From contig NZ_LT629971.1 of the NCBI RefSeq assembly GCF_900108565.1, positions 4,030,001 through 4,094,000 on the forward strand: a stretch of 64,000 nucleotides of DNA, given 5' to 3'. Positions 26,512 to 35,040 of the stretch are shown here, one piece after another (position 1 is the first letter of the stretch; each line of letters begins with the position of its first letter). This stretch comes from Mycolicibacterium rutilum (GTDB lineage Bacteria; Actinomycetota; Actinomycetes; Mycobacteriales; Mycobacteriaceae). Made by a program: the position numbers and the translations under genes. Under the pieces are notes generated by a model, which saw nothing but the letters and a program-made list of their open reading frames with translations, made no database searches and was not told where the DNA came from.

Positions 26512-26909
26512 CTGTGTGGCGAGTGAGGTTCGTGCCGTGTTGATGGGCGCGGGCGATCGTGGAGTCCACCGATACCGACCAGTCGATGATCCCGGCGGCG
26601 TGGGCTGCCGAGAGCAGTCGGGTCAGCACCGCGTCCCAGGTCCCATCAGCGCTCATCCGGCGATGCCAGGTCCAAATCGTCTGCCACGGTCCGAACGCCT
26701 CGGGAACATCACGCCAGGCGATTCCACACCGGTACCGGTAGATGATGCCTTCCACCATTGACCGAGCATCCCGAAAAGGCCTGCCTGGCTTACCCGTCGG
26801 AGCAGGTAGCAGGTCCTCGATCAACGACCACTGCTCATCGGAGAGCAACTGAAACCGTGACATCTCTCAAGCCTCAGGCATAACACCTGAAACCTTTGTC
26901 AGACACGCC
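25970..26909 (-). mobile_element. IS5-family (IS427-like) insertion sequence, 940 bp, with CTAG target duplication
   Basis: Terminal inverted repeats GGCGTGTCTGATAAATG (left, 25970-25986) and GGCGTGTCTGACAAAGG (right end read inward, 26893-26909) match at 15 of 17 positions. CTAG flanks both ends (25966-25969 and 26910-26913); the duplication may equally be read as TA with ends one base longer. The transposase is split in two frames. Removing the IS and one CTAG restores GCGCACCTAGTCGCGG, in which the stops of the two convergent neighbours overlap. No terminal decay is visible, so insertion is probably recent. Confidence 0.92.
26468..26863 (-). CDS. IS5-family transposase, N-terminal part (orfA)
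   Basis: 131 residues from ATG 26863: FQLLSDEQWSLIEDLLP, GKPGRPFRDARSMVEGIIYRYR, GIAWRDVPEAFGPWQTIW and the first catalytic Asp in SVDSTIARAHQHG. In frame it ends after TGGWVELHESAHRAA. The continuation of the DDE domain lies in a different frame, reached at the G5 run (26508-26512) by a +1 (or -2) shift. Confidence 0.9.
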   Translation of the reverse strand: MSRFQLLSDEQWSLIEDLLPAPTGKPGRPFRDARSMVEGIIYRYRCGIAWRDVPEAFGPWQTIWTWHRRMSADGTWDAVLTRLLSAAHAAGIIDWSVSVDSTIARAHQHGTNLTRHTGGWVELHESAHRAA

Positions 26910-28541
26910 CTAGTCGCGGCACTCGACGACGTCGTAAGCCCCCTCGGCGTAGCGGCTGCGCAGGACCTTCTTGTCGAACTTGCCGACGCTGGTCTTGGGC
27001 ACCTCGTCGATGAACGTCCACCGTTCCGGCAGCCAGAAGCGGGCTACCTTGTCGCTCAGATGCTTTCGCAGTTCCTCGGCGGTGACCTCGGCGTCGGGGT
27101 TGGCGACGACCGCCGCCAGCGGACGCTCCTGCCAGCGGTCGTCCGGCACGGCGACGACCGCCGCCTCGAACACCGCGGGATGCTCCATCAGGGTCAGTTC
27201 CAGCTCCACCGAGGAGATCCACTCGCCGCCGGACTTGATGACGTCTTTGGCGCGGTCGGTCAGCGTGATGAATCCCTGCGGGTCGATCCGGCCGACATCG
27301 CCGGTGCGTAGCCATCCCGAATCGAACTTGGCTGCGTCGGCGTTCTGGTAGTACGAGCCGGTGATCCATGGGCCGCGAATCTCGATCTCACCCACTGCTT
27401 TACCGTCGTTGGGCAGCACGGCGCCCTCGTCGTCGACGATGCGGATCTCGACGCCGCACAACACCCGGCCCGCGGCCGCGCGCAGTGTCCAGTGCTCGGC
27501 GCCGGTGGCTTCCGGCGGCGGGGTGGCGATCGCGGCCAGCGGTGAGGTCTCGGTCATCCCCCAGCCCTGCCGGATGACCACGCCGTAGCGCTCCTGGAAC
27601 TCCTTCATCATTCCCAGTGGGACGGCCGAACCACCGCAGCACACGGTGCGCAGCGAGGAGATGTCGCGGTCGGGGTTGGCGTGCAGGTACTTCAGCACGT
27701 CGTTCCAGATGGTCGGGACGGCACCGGCCACCGTCGGGCGGTGTCGTTCGATCAGGTCCACCAGCGGTGCGGCCTGCAGAAACCGGTCCGGCAGAAGCAG
27801 ATCCGCGCCCGCCATCATCGCCGCATATGGTTGGCCCCACGCGTTGGCATGGAACATCGGCACGATCGGCAGCACCCGGTCGCCGTCGACCAGACCGATG
27901 TTGTTGGCCGCGCACACCGCCATCGAATGCAGGTATGTGGACCGGTGGCTGTAGACGACGCCCTTGGGGTTGCCTGTCGTGCCGCTCGTGTAACACATTG
28001 CGGCCGCGCTTTTCTCGTCGAGATCGGGCCAGTCGTATTCGAGCGGCCTGCCCGCGATCAGGTCGTCGTAGCGGATCACCGTCTTGCCCGCGGTGCTCAG
28101 CGGTTCCAGGTCGCCGTCGCCCACCGCGATGACGGTGTGCACCGTGTCGAGCTTCGGCAGGATCGGTGCCAGCAGCGGCACCAGCGAAACATCAACCAGC
28201 ACAACGGAATCTTCGGCCTGATTCGCGATGAAGGCGATCTGGTCACCGGCCAGGCGGATGTTGAGGGTATGCAGCACCGCGCCCATGCACGGTGCGGCGA
28301 AGTAGGTCTCGAGGTGCTCCTGGTTGTTCCACATGAACGTCGCGACCCGCTGGCCCGCAGTGACGCCGAGGTCGGCCAGCCCGTGCGCCAACTGCGCCAC
28401 CCGGGTCCCCAGTTCGCCGTAGCTGATCTCGCGGTGACCGTCCGCCGTCGCAGTGATCGCCTTGCGGCTCGAGTGCCACCCGGTGCCGTGCCGCAGGATC
28501 GCGGTCACGGTGAGCGGAAAGTCCTGCATCGTGCTGTCCAT
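26910..28541 (-). CDS. Acyl-CoA synthetase (FadD-type, medium/long chain)
   Basis: 543 residues from ATG 28541, chosen because AGGGGAGG lies 5-6 nt upstream and the N-terminus is the usual MDSTMQDFPLTVTAIL. ANL superfamily motifs: AMCYTSGTTGNPKGVVYSHRS (A3), GWGMTETSPLA (A5), TGDVGRIDPQGFITLTDRAKDVIKSGGEW (A7-A8) and the catalytic Lys in VPKTSVGKFDKK (A10). It activates a fatty or other carboxylic acid to its CoA thioester in the cytosol. The stop is provided by the right CTAG copy of the IS, so the protein is intact. Substrate class is inferred from overall similarity only. Confidence 0.9.
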   Translation of the reverse strand: MDSTMQDFPLTVTAILRHGTGWHSSRKAITATADGHREISYGELGTRVAQLAHGLADLGVTAGQRVATFMWNNQEHLETYFAAPCMGAVLHTLNIRLAGDQIAFIANQAEDSVVLVDVSLVPLLAPILPKLDTVHTVIAVGDGDLEPLSTAGKTVIRYDDLIAGRPLEYDWPDLDEKSAAAMCYTSGTTGNPKGVVYSHRSTYLHSMAVCAANNIGLVDGDRVLPIVPMFHANAWGQPYAAMMAGADLLLPDRFLQAAPLVDLIERHRPTVAGAVPTIWNDVLKYLHANPDRDISSLRTVCCGGSAVPLGMMKEFQERYGVVIRQGWGMTETSPLAAIATPPPEATGAEHWTLRAAAGRVLCGVEIRIVDDEGAVLPNDGKAVGEIEIRGPWITGSYYQNADAAKFDSGWLRTGDVGRIDPQGFITLTDRAKDVIKSGGEWISSVELELTLMEHPAVFEAAVVAVPDDRWQERPLAAVVANPDAEVTAEELRKHLSDKVARFWLPERWTFIDEVPKTSVGKFDKKVLRSRYAEGAYDVVECRD

Positions 28542-28638
28542 CGCTGCCTCCCCTGCGCCGGACCGGATAGCGACATGATCTCCGACGGCACGGTCTTTGG
28601 GCGGGAAACCGGGCAATGCGCCGATAGCATCGACCGTC

Positions 28639-29001
28639 ATGACGCAGCCGAGCTACCCCGCACCGGTGACGACGCGTTCGGTGTCGGGTGTCGATCTGGC
28701 GGTGTCGATCACCGCGCTGCTGCTGACCGTGGTGATGATCGGGGTCGGCGCGGTGTTCGGGATGTTCTCGCTGGCGTTCCTCGATCACTGCCCGCCCGAG
28801 TCCTGCAGCGAGCAGGGCGCGGTCAACGCGGTCTTCACCGCGGTGCTCGTCGCCGGCGGTATCGGTGTGACCGGGCTGGTCGTCAAGATCGTGCAGCTGG
28901 CCCGCCGGCGGCGCGGCTGGCCGTTCGCCGCGGCGACGTTCGGGCTGTGTCTGCTCACCTTCGTGCTCGGCGGTGTCGGCCTGAGCACGGCCGTCGGCTG
29001 A
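28639..29001 (+). CDS. Small membrane protein with three transmembrane helices
   Basis: 120 residues from ATG 28639. Helices: about 20-43 (VDLAVSITALLLTVVMIGVGAV), 61-82 and 95-117. Two Cys in the loop after helix 1 (DHCPPESC) may form a disulfide. A TAGCAT at 28625-28630 could be the -10. It is divergent from the acyl-CoA synthetase. No family recognised. Confidence 0.7.
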   Translation: MTQPSYPAPVTTRSVSGVDLAVSITALLLTVVMIGVGAVFGMFSLAFLDHCPPESCSEQGAVNAVFTAVLVAGGIGVTGLVVKIVQLARRRRGWPFAAATFGLCLLTFVLGGVGLSTAVG

Positions 29002-29076
29002 AACCGGCCGCGCCAGGCGGTAACTGGATTACCGTTTGCGGTTGGTGTCGTATCGACCTGTGGATGGGAGCGCCGC

Positions 29077-29925
29077 GTGCTGCGGGATATCCGGGAACTG
29101 ACCGACTCGCCCGAGGAGTACGCCGAGGAACTGCGCAGGCGGTGGGGCGGGCTGCTGAGCTATCGCTACATCGGCCGCAGCTACGCCTCGATGGATCTGG
29201 TCGAGGAGGACAACACCGTGGAGGTGCGGCGCGACATGCGCAACGCCGCAGGCGGCCTGTTGTTCGCGGTGCTGGGCATCTCCGCGCCCGAGAGCGGGCA
29301 CATGTCGGATCTGGAAGCGGTGCCCAACCCCGTCATCCACTCGTGTCAGATCCTCGATCCCGGCGACGGGGTGCAGCGCTTCGAGGTGATCTCCGAGGAA
29401 CTGCGGGTGGGACGGCAGATGGGCTACAGCCGCGCCAAGATCGTCGACGCCGACGACCCGGGCCGGACGCTCGCCCTGATCGAAGGCCAGGGCGTCAGCA
29501 TCGGCACGCCGCCGGAGGGCCTCGAGCGGATGGAGGCCAACCCGCTCGAGATCGTCGACTCCCCCGATCTGCCGCCGCTGTGGCAGGTGTTCGGCGGCTA
29601 CCGCCGGCCCGACGGCCGGTGGGGCCTGCCGGAACTGTCGGTCGAGGTGGCCAGCCCCGACGCGGCGCTGCACATCGGCCCGCAGTTCGTCATCCTCGAG
29701 ACCGCCGCGATCGACGCCGCGGCGGCCGCGGCCGGCACCGATCGCGTGCAAGGGCTGTCGTGTCACGTGATGTTCATGGCGCGCGGTAAGGCCGGCCCGT
29801 TCCGGGTCGACACCGAAGCGGTGCTCGGCGCGGACGGCACGGTCGCCGTGCGCGTCCTGATGCGCGACGAGGGCGTCGAGGACCGGGTCGTCACCGCGGC
29901 GTCCTACGTGTTCCGGACGGTATAG
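29077..29925 (+). CDS. Thioesterase-like (possibly double hotdog) conserved protein
   Basis: 282 residues from GTG 29077, with GGGAG about 6 nt before it. Two halves of about 130 residues each start with long helical/beta stretches (NAAGGLLFAVLGISAPESGHM; VQGLSCHVMFMARGKAGPF), which suggests a duplicated hotdog fold, but no diagnostic thioesterase motif can be seen. No signal peptide. It precedes an alpha/beta hydrolase by 38 bp on the same strand. Function assignment is tentative. Confidence 0.5.
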   Translation: MLRDIRELTDSPEEYAEELRRRWGGLLSYRYIGRSYASMDLVEEDNTVEVRRDMRNAAGGLLFAVLGISAPESGHMSDLEAVPNPVIHSCQILDPGDGVQRFEVISEELRVGRQMGYSRAKIVDADDPGRTLALIEGQGVSIGTPPEGLERMEANPLEIVDSPDLPPLWQVFGGYRRPDGRWGLPELSVEVASPDAALHIGPQFVILETAAIDAAAAAAGTDRVQGLSCHVMFMARGKAGPFRVDTEAVLGADGTVAVRVLMRDEGVEDRVVTAASYVFRTV

Positions 29926-29963
29926 CGCGAATCGGCCGATGTGTGCCGTGCGACACTTCGGGC

Positions 29964-30899
29964 ATGGTTGTCGCAATCGCCCGCCCCAAGCTCGAGGGCA
30001 ACGTCGCCGTCGGTGAAGACCGTCGCATCGGGTTCGCCGAGTTCGGCGACCCGCAGGGCCGCGCGGTGTTCTGGCTGCACGGCACACCCGGAGCGCGCCG
30101 GCAGATCCCGATGGAGGCGCGCCTCTACGCCGAGAAGGCGAACATCCGCCTGATCGGGCTCGACCGGCCCGGGATCGGTTCGTCGACCCCGCACCGCTAC
30201 GAGCAGGTCGTTGCGTTCGCCGACGACCTGCGCACCATCGCCGACACGCTCGGCATCGACCGGATGGTCGTCGTCGGCCTGTCCGGCGGCGGCCCCTACA
30301 CCCTGGGCTGCGCGGCGGCGATGCCGGACCGCGTGGTGGCGGCCGGCGTGATCGGCGGCGTGGCGCCCACCGTCGGGCCCGACGCGATCACCGGCGGGCT
30401 GATGGGCAACCTCGGCACCCGCGTCGCGCCGCTGCTGCAGGTGGCAGGCACCCCGGTCGGCCTGGTGGCCTCGGCGCTCATCCGGTTCATCAAACCGGTC
30501 GCCTCCCCCGCCGCCGACCTCTACGGCCGGGTGTCGCCCGAGGGCGACCGCCGGCTGCTGGCCCGCCCCGAGATCAAGGCGATGTTCCTCGACGATCTGC
30601 TCAATGGCAGCCGCAAGCAGCTCGCCGCACCGTTCTCCGACATCGTCGTGTTCGCACGAGACTGGGGCTTCCGGCTCGACGAGATCACCGTGCCGGTGCG
30701 GTGGTGGCACGGCGACGCCGACCACATCGTCCCGTTCCGTCACGGCGAGCACGTGGTGTCGCGGCTGGCCGACGCGCAGCTGTACCCCATGCCCGGGGAG
30801 AGCCACCTCGCCGGGCTCGGCCGCGCCGAGGAGATCCTGCAGACGATGATGAAGGTCTGGGACGAGTACCAGGACTCGGCCGAGCAGCAGCGGTCCTAG
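29964..30899 (+). CDS. Alpha/beta hydrolase
   Basis: 311 residues from ATG 29964. Complete serine-hydrolase triad: HGTPG oxyanion loop, GLSGGG with S107, acid in WHGDADHIVP, and His in PGESHLAG. It resembles mycobacterial hydrolases of the epoxide-hydrolase/lipase group but with a Ser nucleophile. It converges with eis, and the two stops overlap in a CTAG (30896-30899). The substrate is unknown. Confidence 0.85.
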   Translation: MVVAIARPKLEGNVAVGEDRRIGFAEFGDPQGRAVFWLHGTPGARRQIPMEARLYAEKANIRLIGLDRPGIGSSTPHRYEQVVAFADDLRTIADTLGIDRMVVVGLSGGGPYTLGCAAAMPDRVVAAGVIGGVAPTVGPDAITGGLMGNLGTRVAPLLQVAGTPVGLVASALIRFIKPVASPAADLYGRVSPEGDRRLLARPEIKAMFLDDLLNGSRKQLAAPFSDIVVFARDWGFRLDEITVPVRWWHGDADHIVPFRHGEHVVSRLADAQLYPMPGESHLAGLGRAEEILQTMMKVWDEYQDSAEQQRS

Positions 30900-32131
30900 A
30901 AGCCGAAGCCCAGCGCCGCCTGCACCTCGGTGGCGAACGCGGCGTCCAGCGCGGTGACCGCCGCGGACGTGGTGGCGCGCAATCGATTCGCCGTGGCGAA
31001 CGCCGACGCGCGGTGGCTACCCAGATACAAACTGCCGAGCACGTCGAGGTCGATCTCCACCTCCGCGGCGGCGTCGGTGGGTGCGCACTGCGCGCGGCCG
31101 TCGCGGATCTGAAGCGCGAACCGCCCGCCGGTGCCGCGGAACGCGTCGCTCACCGCGACGACCGTCGACACGTCCGCCGCGTAGGTGCGCGCCTCGAGCG
31201 CGGCCGGGATGTCGACGATGCGCAGCCACAGGTCGTCCTGGTGATGCGTGAGGCGGGCGGCCCGCGGATCGGTCAGCAGATACGGCAGCGGGTCCGCCGG
31301 ATGCGTCGCGAACCGCACCGTGTCCACCAGGTCGAGCCCGATCAGCGCCCGGCACAGCGCGACGTGTGCATCGTCGGTGGCCGGGATGAGCTCGGCGACG
31401 CGCACGAACATCGGGTCGTCACCGAAAACCCGGTACAGCGCGTAGCCGCCGGGATGCAGCAGCGTGAACCAGGCGCTGCCGCCGCGGCGCTGCTCGTCAC
31501 GGTCGGCGAACAGCTCGTCCCACAGCGGGCGCGGCCGCTGCAGCCCGCCGGGCGTCGCCGTGCGCCACCGCTCGTAGAGCGCCTCGATCTCGTCGCGGTG
31601 GTCCGCGGCGGCGACGATGCGCACGCCGCCGGGATCGGGCGCGTCGTCGCGGAACCGCGCGGTTCGGCGGTCGACGGTGAGTTCCTGCTCGATGGTGGCG
31701 GCGCCGTAGCCGAACCGGCCGTAGATGCCGCCCTCGCTGGCGGTCAGCCCGGCCACCGGATAGCTGCGCTCGATGCGCGTGTGCAGCTCGGTGAACATCG
31801 CCCGCAGCAGACCGCGGCGCCGGTGCGTCGGCGCCACCGCGACGATCGTGACGCCCGCCATCGGGAGCACCGCTCCGCCCGGCACCGTCAGCCGCAGATC
31901 GAGATAGTGGGCCATGCCGACCACGTCGCCGCCGTCGCAGGCCAGCACGGAACCGTCGGCCGCGATCAGCGTCCGCCACGCCTGGAACGTCGCGGGCGCG
32001 TTGTACACCCCGAAGCAGGTGGCGTCGAGCCGCGCGATGGCCGGCCAGTCGGCGTCGGTCGCCGACCGGATTTCTAGCGAGGTGCCAACCTGTTGATCTC
32101 GGGCGTCCAACACGGATCCCGACGCTGCCAT
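30896..32131 (-). CDS. eis: Eis-like GNAT N-acetyltransferase (enhanced intracellular survival family)
   Basis: 411 residues, as in Eis (about 408). N-terminal GNAT domain with the acetyl-CoA motif VAVAPTHRRRGLLRAMF (RRRG 104-107) and catalytic Tyr candidate Y142 in YGRFGYG. A second GNAT-like domain and a sterol-carrier-type C-terminal domain follow, ending in Phe (GFGF), whose carboxylate is the general base in Eis. Eis multiply acetylates aminoglycosides and host or bacterial proteins. Start ATG 32131; the small gene upstream is 28 bp away on the same strand. Many mycobacteria carry Eis homologues that differ in virulence and substrate range. Confidence 0.9.
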   Translation of the reverse strand: MAASGSVLDARDQQVGTSLEIRSATDADWPAIARLDATCFGVYNAPATFQAWRTLIAADGSVLACDGGDVVGMAHYLDLRLTVPGGAVLPMAGVTIVAVAPTHRRRGLLRAMFTELHTRIERSYPVAGLTASEGGIYGRFGYGAATIEQELTVDRRTARFRDDAPDPGGVRIVAAADHRDEIEALYERWRTATPGGLQRPRPLWDELFADRDEQRRGGSAWFTLLHPGGYALYRVFGDDPMFVRVAELIPATDDAHVALCRALIGLDLVDTVRFATHPADPLPYLLTDPRAARLTHHQDDLWLRIVDIPAALEARTYAADVSTVVAVSDAFRGTGGRFALQIRDGRAQCAPTDAAAEVEIDLDVLGSLYLGSHRASAFATANRLRATTSAAVTALDAAFATEVQAALGFGF

Positions 32132-32159
32132 ACCGGCGTGCGTCGGTGCACCCCGTTTT

Positions 32160-32378
32160 TCAGCGGCTGCGGTCCAGCCAGCCCGAGACGGTCGGCAGGT
32201 CGCGGGAGTAGGCCATCAGGATGTCGTCGTGGTAGAGCGCGCCGCCGCTGATCGCCTCGGTGCCGCGCCAGATCACGTGGACCCGCACCGGGCTTCGCGT
32301 GTAGTAGTCGGTGCGGTCGGCGTCCCGGCGATGCCATCCGGCCGCCTCGGCGCGCTGCGACAGCTCGTCACGCGTCAT
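32160..32378 (-). CDS. Small conserved protein of unknown function
   Basis: 72 residues from ATG 32378, with a very strong ribosome-binding site (AGGAGGTACCG) directly before it. Sequence: MTRDELSQRAEAAGWHRRD, then RVHVIWRGTEAISGGALYH, soluble and with an even charge. The good Shine-Dalgarno and proper codon use support a real gene. It is likely the first gene of an operon with eis (28 bp gap). No function recognised. Confidence 0.7.
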   Translation of the reverse strand: MTRDELSQRAEAAGWHRRDADRTDYYTRSPVRVHVIWRGTEAISGGALYHDDILMAYSRDLPTVSGWLDRSR

Positions 32379-32438
32379 CGGTACCTCCTGTGTCGCCCAC
32401 GTACGTTAGCCGATCGGCGACCGGCGGTACGCCGGCGG

Positions 32439-33698
32439 TCAGGTCAGCACGCGGCGGAGCAGATGCATCGCGACGGTCGTCGACCGCTCGCGGATGTCGG
32501 AGCGTCCGCCGGGGAGCCGCATCGTCCGGGTGACCGAGGTGCCGTCAGCGAGTTTGACGGTGAAACACACTGTGCCGACCGGTTTTTCGTCGGTGCCGCC
32601 GCCGGGTCCGGCGATGCCGGTGATCGCGACCGCGGTGTCGGCGCCGAACTTGGCCAGCGCACCGTCGGCCATGGCCTCGGCGACGGGCTCGGACACCGCG
32701 CCGTGGGTGTCGATCAGCGCGGGGTCGACGCCGACCACCTCGGCTTTGGCCTGGTTCGCGTAGGCGACCGCACCGCCGACGACGTAGGCCGAGGAACCGG
32801 GCAGATCGGTCAACCGGGCGGCGAGCAGGCCGCCGGTGCACGATTCGGCCGTCGCGATGCGCCGACCGGCGAGCAGGCGCGCGATCTGATCGTCGATGCG
32901 TGAGCCGTCCTCGGAGAACAGCGCCTCCCCGTGGTGCTCGCGCAGCAGCGCGACCAGGCCGATGTAGCTGTCGGCGGCATCGGGTTCGAAGCGGGTGACG
33001 ATCTCGAGCTCGCCGCGCCGCAGGCAGGTGGTGATCTCGAGGCGGTCGAAGCCGGCGACGGTGCGTTCGGCTTCGCGCAGCGTGTCGGCCAGGCCGGACT
33101 CGGGCAGCCCGAACATGCGCAGCATCTCCTGGCGGTAGGTGGTGCGCCCGGCGATCGCCTCCTGCACGGCCGGGGTCTGCAGCGCGCGCGGCCACATCGG
33201 CTGCAACTCGCGGGGCGGCCCGGGCAGCACAACGACCGTCGGCGTGCCGGGCACCACCACGCCCGGTGCGGTGCCGACGGGGTCGAGGATGTGCGCGCCG
33301 TCGGGCACCAGCGCCTGCTTGCGGTTGGAGGCGCGGATGGCGTCGGGGTCGACGTTGGGGAACCGCGCCATCAGCCGGGTGACGATGTCGCCGATCGTGG
33401 CCTCGAGTTCCTTGTCCAGCACCAGTTCTCGGCCGGCGAAGCGGGCGACCGTCTCGACGGTCATGTCGTCGGCGGTCGGCCCGAGGCCGCCGCTGGTGAC
33501 GATCAGGTCCACGCCTTCTGCGGCGAGGAACCGAAGTTGCGCCTCGATGTCGCCGGGGCGGTCACCGCAGATGGTGATGTGCGCCAGTTCGACGCCGAGT
33601 TCGAGGAGACGGTCGGCGACCCAGGGTCCGTTGAGGTCCTGCACCCGGCCGGTGAGAACCTCGGTGCCGGTGACGACGATGCCCGCGCGTGCGCTCAC
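32439..33698 (-). CDS. cinA: CinA family protein (MoaB-like plus PncC amidohydrolase domains)
   Basis: 419 residues from GTG 33698. The N-terminal molybdopterin-binding-like/COG1058 domain (VVTGTEVLTGRVQDLNGPW, VTSGGLGPTADDMT, LPGPPRELQPMW) runs to about 170, a linker follows, and the C-terminal CinA domain (IATAESCTGGLLAARLTDLPGSS, TGIAGPGGGT) carries the catalytic Ser and invariant residues of nicotinamide-nucleotide amidohydrolase. CinA deamidates NMN in the pyridine nucleotide salvage pathway and has ADP-ribose pyrophosphatase activity in some species. It is divergent from a PaaI-type thioesterase. Confidence 0.95.
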   Translation of the reverse strand: MSARAGIVVTGTEVLTGRVQDLNGPWVADRLLELGVELAHITICGDRPGDIEAQLRFLAAEGVDLIVTSGGLGPTADDMTVETVARFAGRELVLDKELEATIGDIVTRLMARFPNVDPDAIRASNRKQALVPDGAHILDPVGTAPGVVVPGTPTVVVLPGPPRELQPMWPRALQTPAVQEAIAGRTTYRQEMLRMFGLPESGLADTLREAERTVAGFDRLEITTCLRRGELEIVTRFEPDAADSYIGLVALLREHHGEALFSEDGSRIDDQIARLLAGRRIATAESCTGGLLAARLTDLPGSSAYVVGGAVAYANQAKAEVVGVDPALIDTHGAVSEPVAEAMADGALAKFGADTAVAITGIAGPGGGTDEKPVGTVCFTVKLADGTSVTRTMRLPGGRSDIRERSTTVAMHLLRRVLT

Positions 33699-33755
33699 AG
33701 CACCCGAGACTACGGGTCCGCGGGGCGCGGCAGCCCACCGGTAATGTCGTTACCC

Positions 33756-34142
33756 ATGACGGCGCCCAAGTCGCTTCGCGAGTTGTTCGACCAACTGGGT
33801 TTGGCGGAGGTGCCGTCCGACGAGGGAACCGTGACGATGGAGATGCCGGTCGATGAGCGGACCACCAACACCGCGGGCGGCCTGCAGGGCGGGTTGATCG
33901 CGACGATGGCCGACGTCACCGCCGGTCAGCTCGCCGCGCGGGTCACCCCGCTCGGGCACGGCATCGCGACCACCGACCTGTTCATCCGGTATCTGCGGCC
34001 GATCAAGGTCGGCCCGGCTCGTGCCGTCGCACGCATCCTGCGCACCGGCAAGCGGTCGGTCGTCGTGCAGGTCGACATCTACCGCGGCAACGACGACGAG
34101 GTCGGCGCGACCGCGACGGTGAACTTCGCCGCGGTGGACTGA
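33756..34142 (+). CDS. PaaI-type hotdog thioesterase
   Basis: 128 residues from ATG 33756 (ATG 33744 would add four). Single hotdog domain with the motif NTAGGLQGGLIATMADVTAGQLA, which corresponds to the HG-containing catalytic helix of PaaI-like thioesterases (here LQGG), and RYLRPIKVGPARAVARILRTGKRSVVVQVDI. It is a probable acyl-CoA thioesterase. TAATGT (33742-33747) fits a -10 for a near-leaderless message. Confidence 0.88.
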   Translation: MTAPKSLRELFDQLGLAEVPSDEGTVTMEMPVDERTTNTAGGLQGGLIATMADVTAGQLAARVTPLGHGIATTDLFIRYLRPIKVGPARAVARILRTGKRSVVVQVDIYRGNDDEVGATATVNFAAVD

Positions 34143-34228
34143 CTCCCCTGGCTTCGCCGAGTGTGGGCTTACGTCACGCTTCGGGCGCGAGTGGTGTGCG
34201 GGTAACCCACGTTCGCGCGGAGGGGCGG

Positions 34229-34963
34229 CTACTTGTGCGGGACGTCGTTGGTGAGGCCGCCGTCCATCACGTACTCGGCGCCGGTCGAATAGCGCGACTC
34301 GTCGCTGGCGAGGAAGACGATGAACGTCGCGACCTCCTCGGGCTGGCCCGGCCGGCCCAGCGGAATGCGCAGCATGTTGTCCGGGAAATGCTTGGTCATC
34401 GGGGTGCGGATGAAACCCGGATGCACCGAGTTGACCCGGATGTTGTGCGGACCCAGTTCCAGCGCCGCCGATTTGGTCAGCCCGCGCACCGCCCATTTGG
34501 ACGCCACGTAGGGGTGCACCATCACCGCGCCGCGCAGGCCCTCGATCGAGGAGATGTTGATGATCGATCCGCCGCCTGCGGCTTTCATCGCCTCCACCGA
34601 ATGCTGCATGCCCAGGAAGGTGCCGGTGAGGTTGACGTCGATGACCTTCTGCCACTTCGCCATGTCGAACTGGCCGATCAGACCCAGCGCCACCGCGCCC
34701 GCGTTGTTGACCAGGACGTTGAGCTTGCCGAAGTCGTTGACGGCGGTGGCGACGGCGGCCTCCCACTGGTCGGCCTGGGTGACGTCGAGGTGGACGTAGC
34801 GGGCGGCCTCGCCGAGTTCGTCGGCCAGCGCCTTGCCCTCGTCGTCGAGGATGTCACCGATCACGACCTTGGCGCCCTCGGCGACCAGAGCCCGTGCGTC
34901 GGCGGCGCCCATTCCGCGCGCGCCGCCACTGATGAGTGCCACTTTGTCGTCCACACGTCCCAT
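34229..34963 (-). CDS. Short-chain dehydrogenase, FabG3/20-beta-hydroxysteroid dehydrogenase type
   Basis: 244 residues from ATG 34963. Rossmann SDR with SGGARGMGAADARALVAEGAKVV cofactor loop, NNAG, catalytic Ser in IINISSIEGLRG, Tyr/Lys in YVASK, and a GGA-type C-terminus. The blocks GDILDDEGKA, ARYVHLDVTQ, SSIEGL and STGAEYVMDGG match Rv2002 (FabG3), a 3-alpha,20-beta-hydroxysteroid dehydrogenase, as I recall its sequence. The divergent promoter holds a KstR-type operator at 34996-35009, which supports steroid metabolism. Confidence 0.88.
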   Translation of the reverse strand: MGRVDDKVALISGGARGMGAADARALVAEGAKVVIGDILDDEGKALADELGEAARYVHLDVTQADQWEAAVATAVNDFGKLNVLVNNAGAVALGLIGQFDMAKWQKVIDVNLTGTFLGMQHSVEAMKAAGGGSIINISSIEGLRGAVMVHPYVASKWAVRGLTKSAALELGPHNIRVNSVHPGFIRTPMTKHFPDNMLRIPLGRPGQPEEVATFIVFLASDESRYSTGAEYVMDGGLTNDVPHK

Positions 34964-34995
34964 GGGGCGTCAGGCTACCGCAACCCGTTTCGAAC

Positions 34996-35009
34996 TAGAA
35001 CCTGTTCCA
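34996..35009. promoter_or_regulatory. KstR-type operator (site 1)
   Basis: TAGAACCTGTTCCA fits TNNAACNNGTTNNA, the binding motif of the cholesterol-responsive repressor KstR, at every fixed position. It lies between the divergent SDR and dihydrodipicolinate-reductase-like genes and overlaps the expected -35 of a CATACT (35028-35033) promoter for the latter. Confidence 0.75.
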
Positions 35010-35040
35010 ATTTGGCGGGCCGCCACGCATACTGCTGGCC

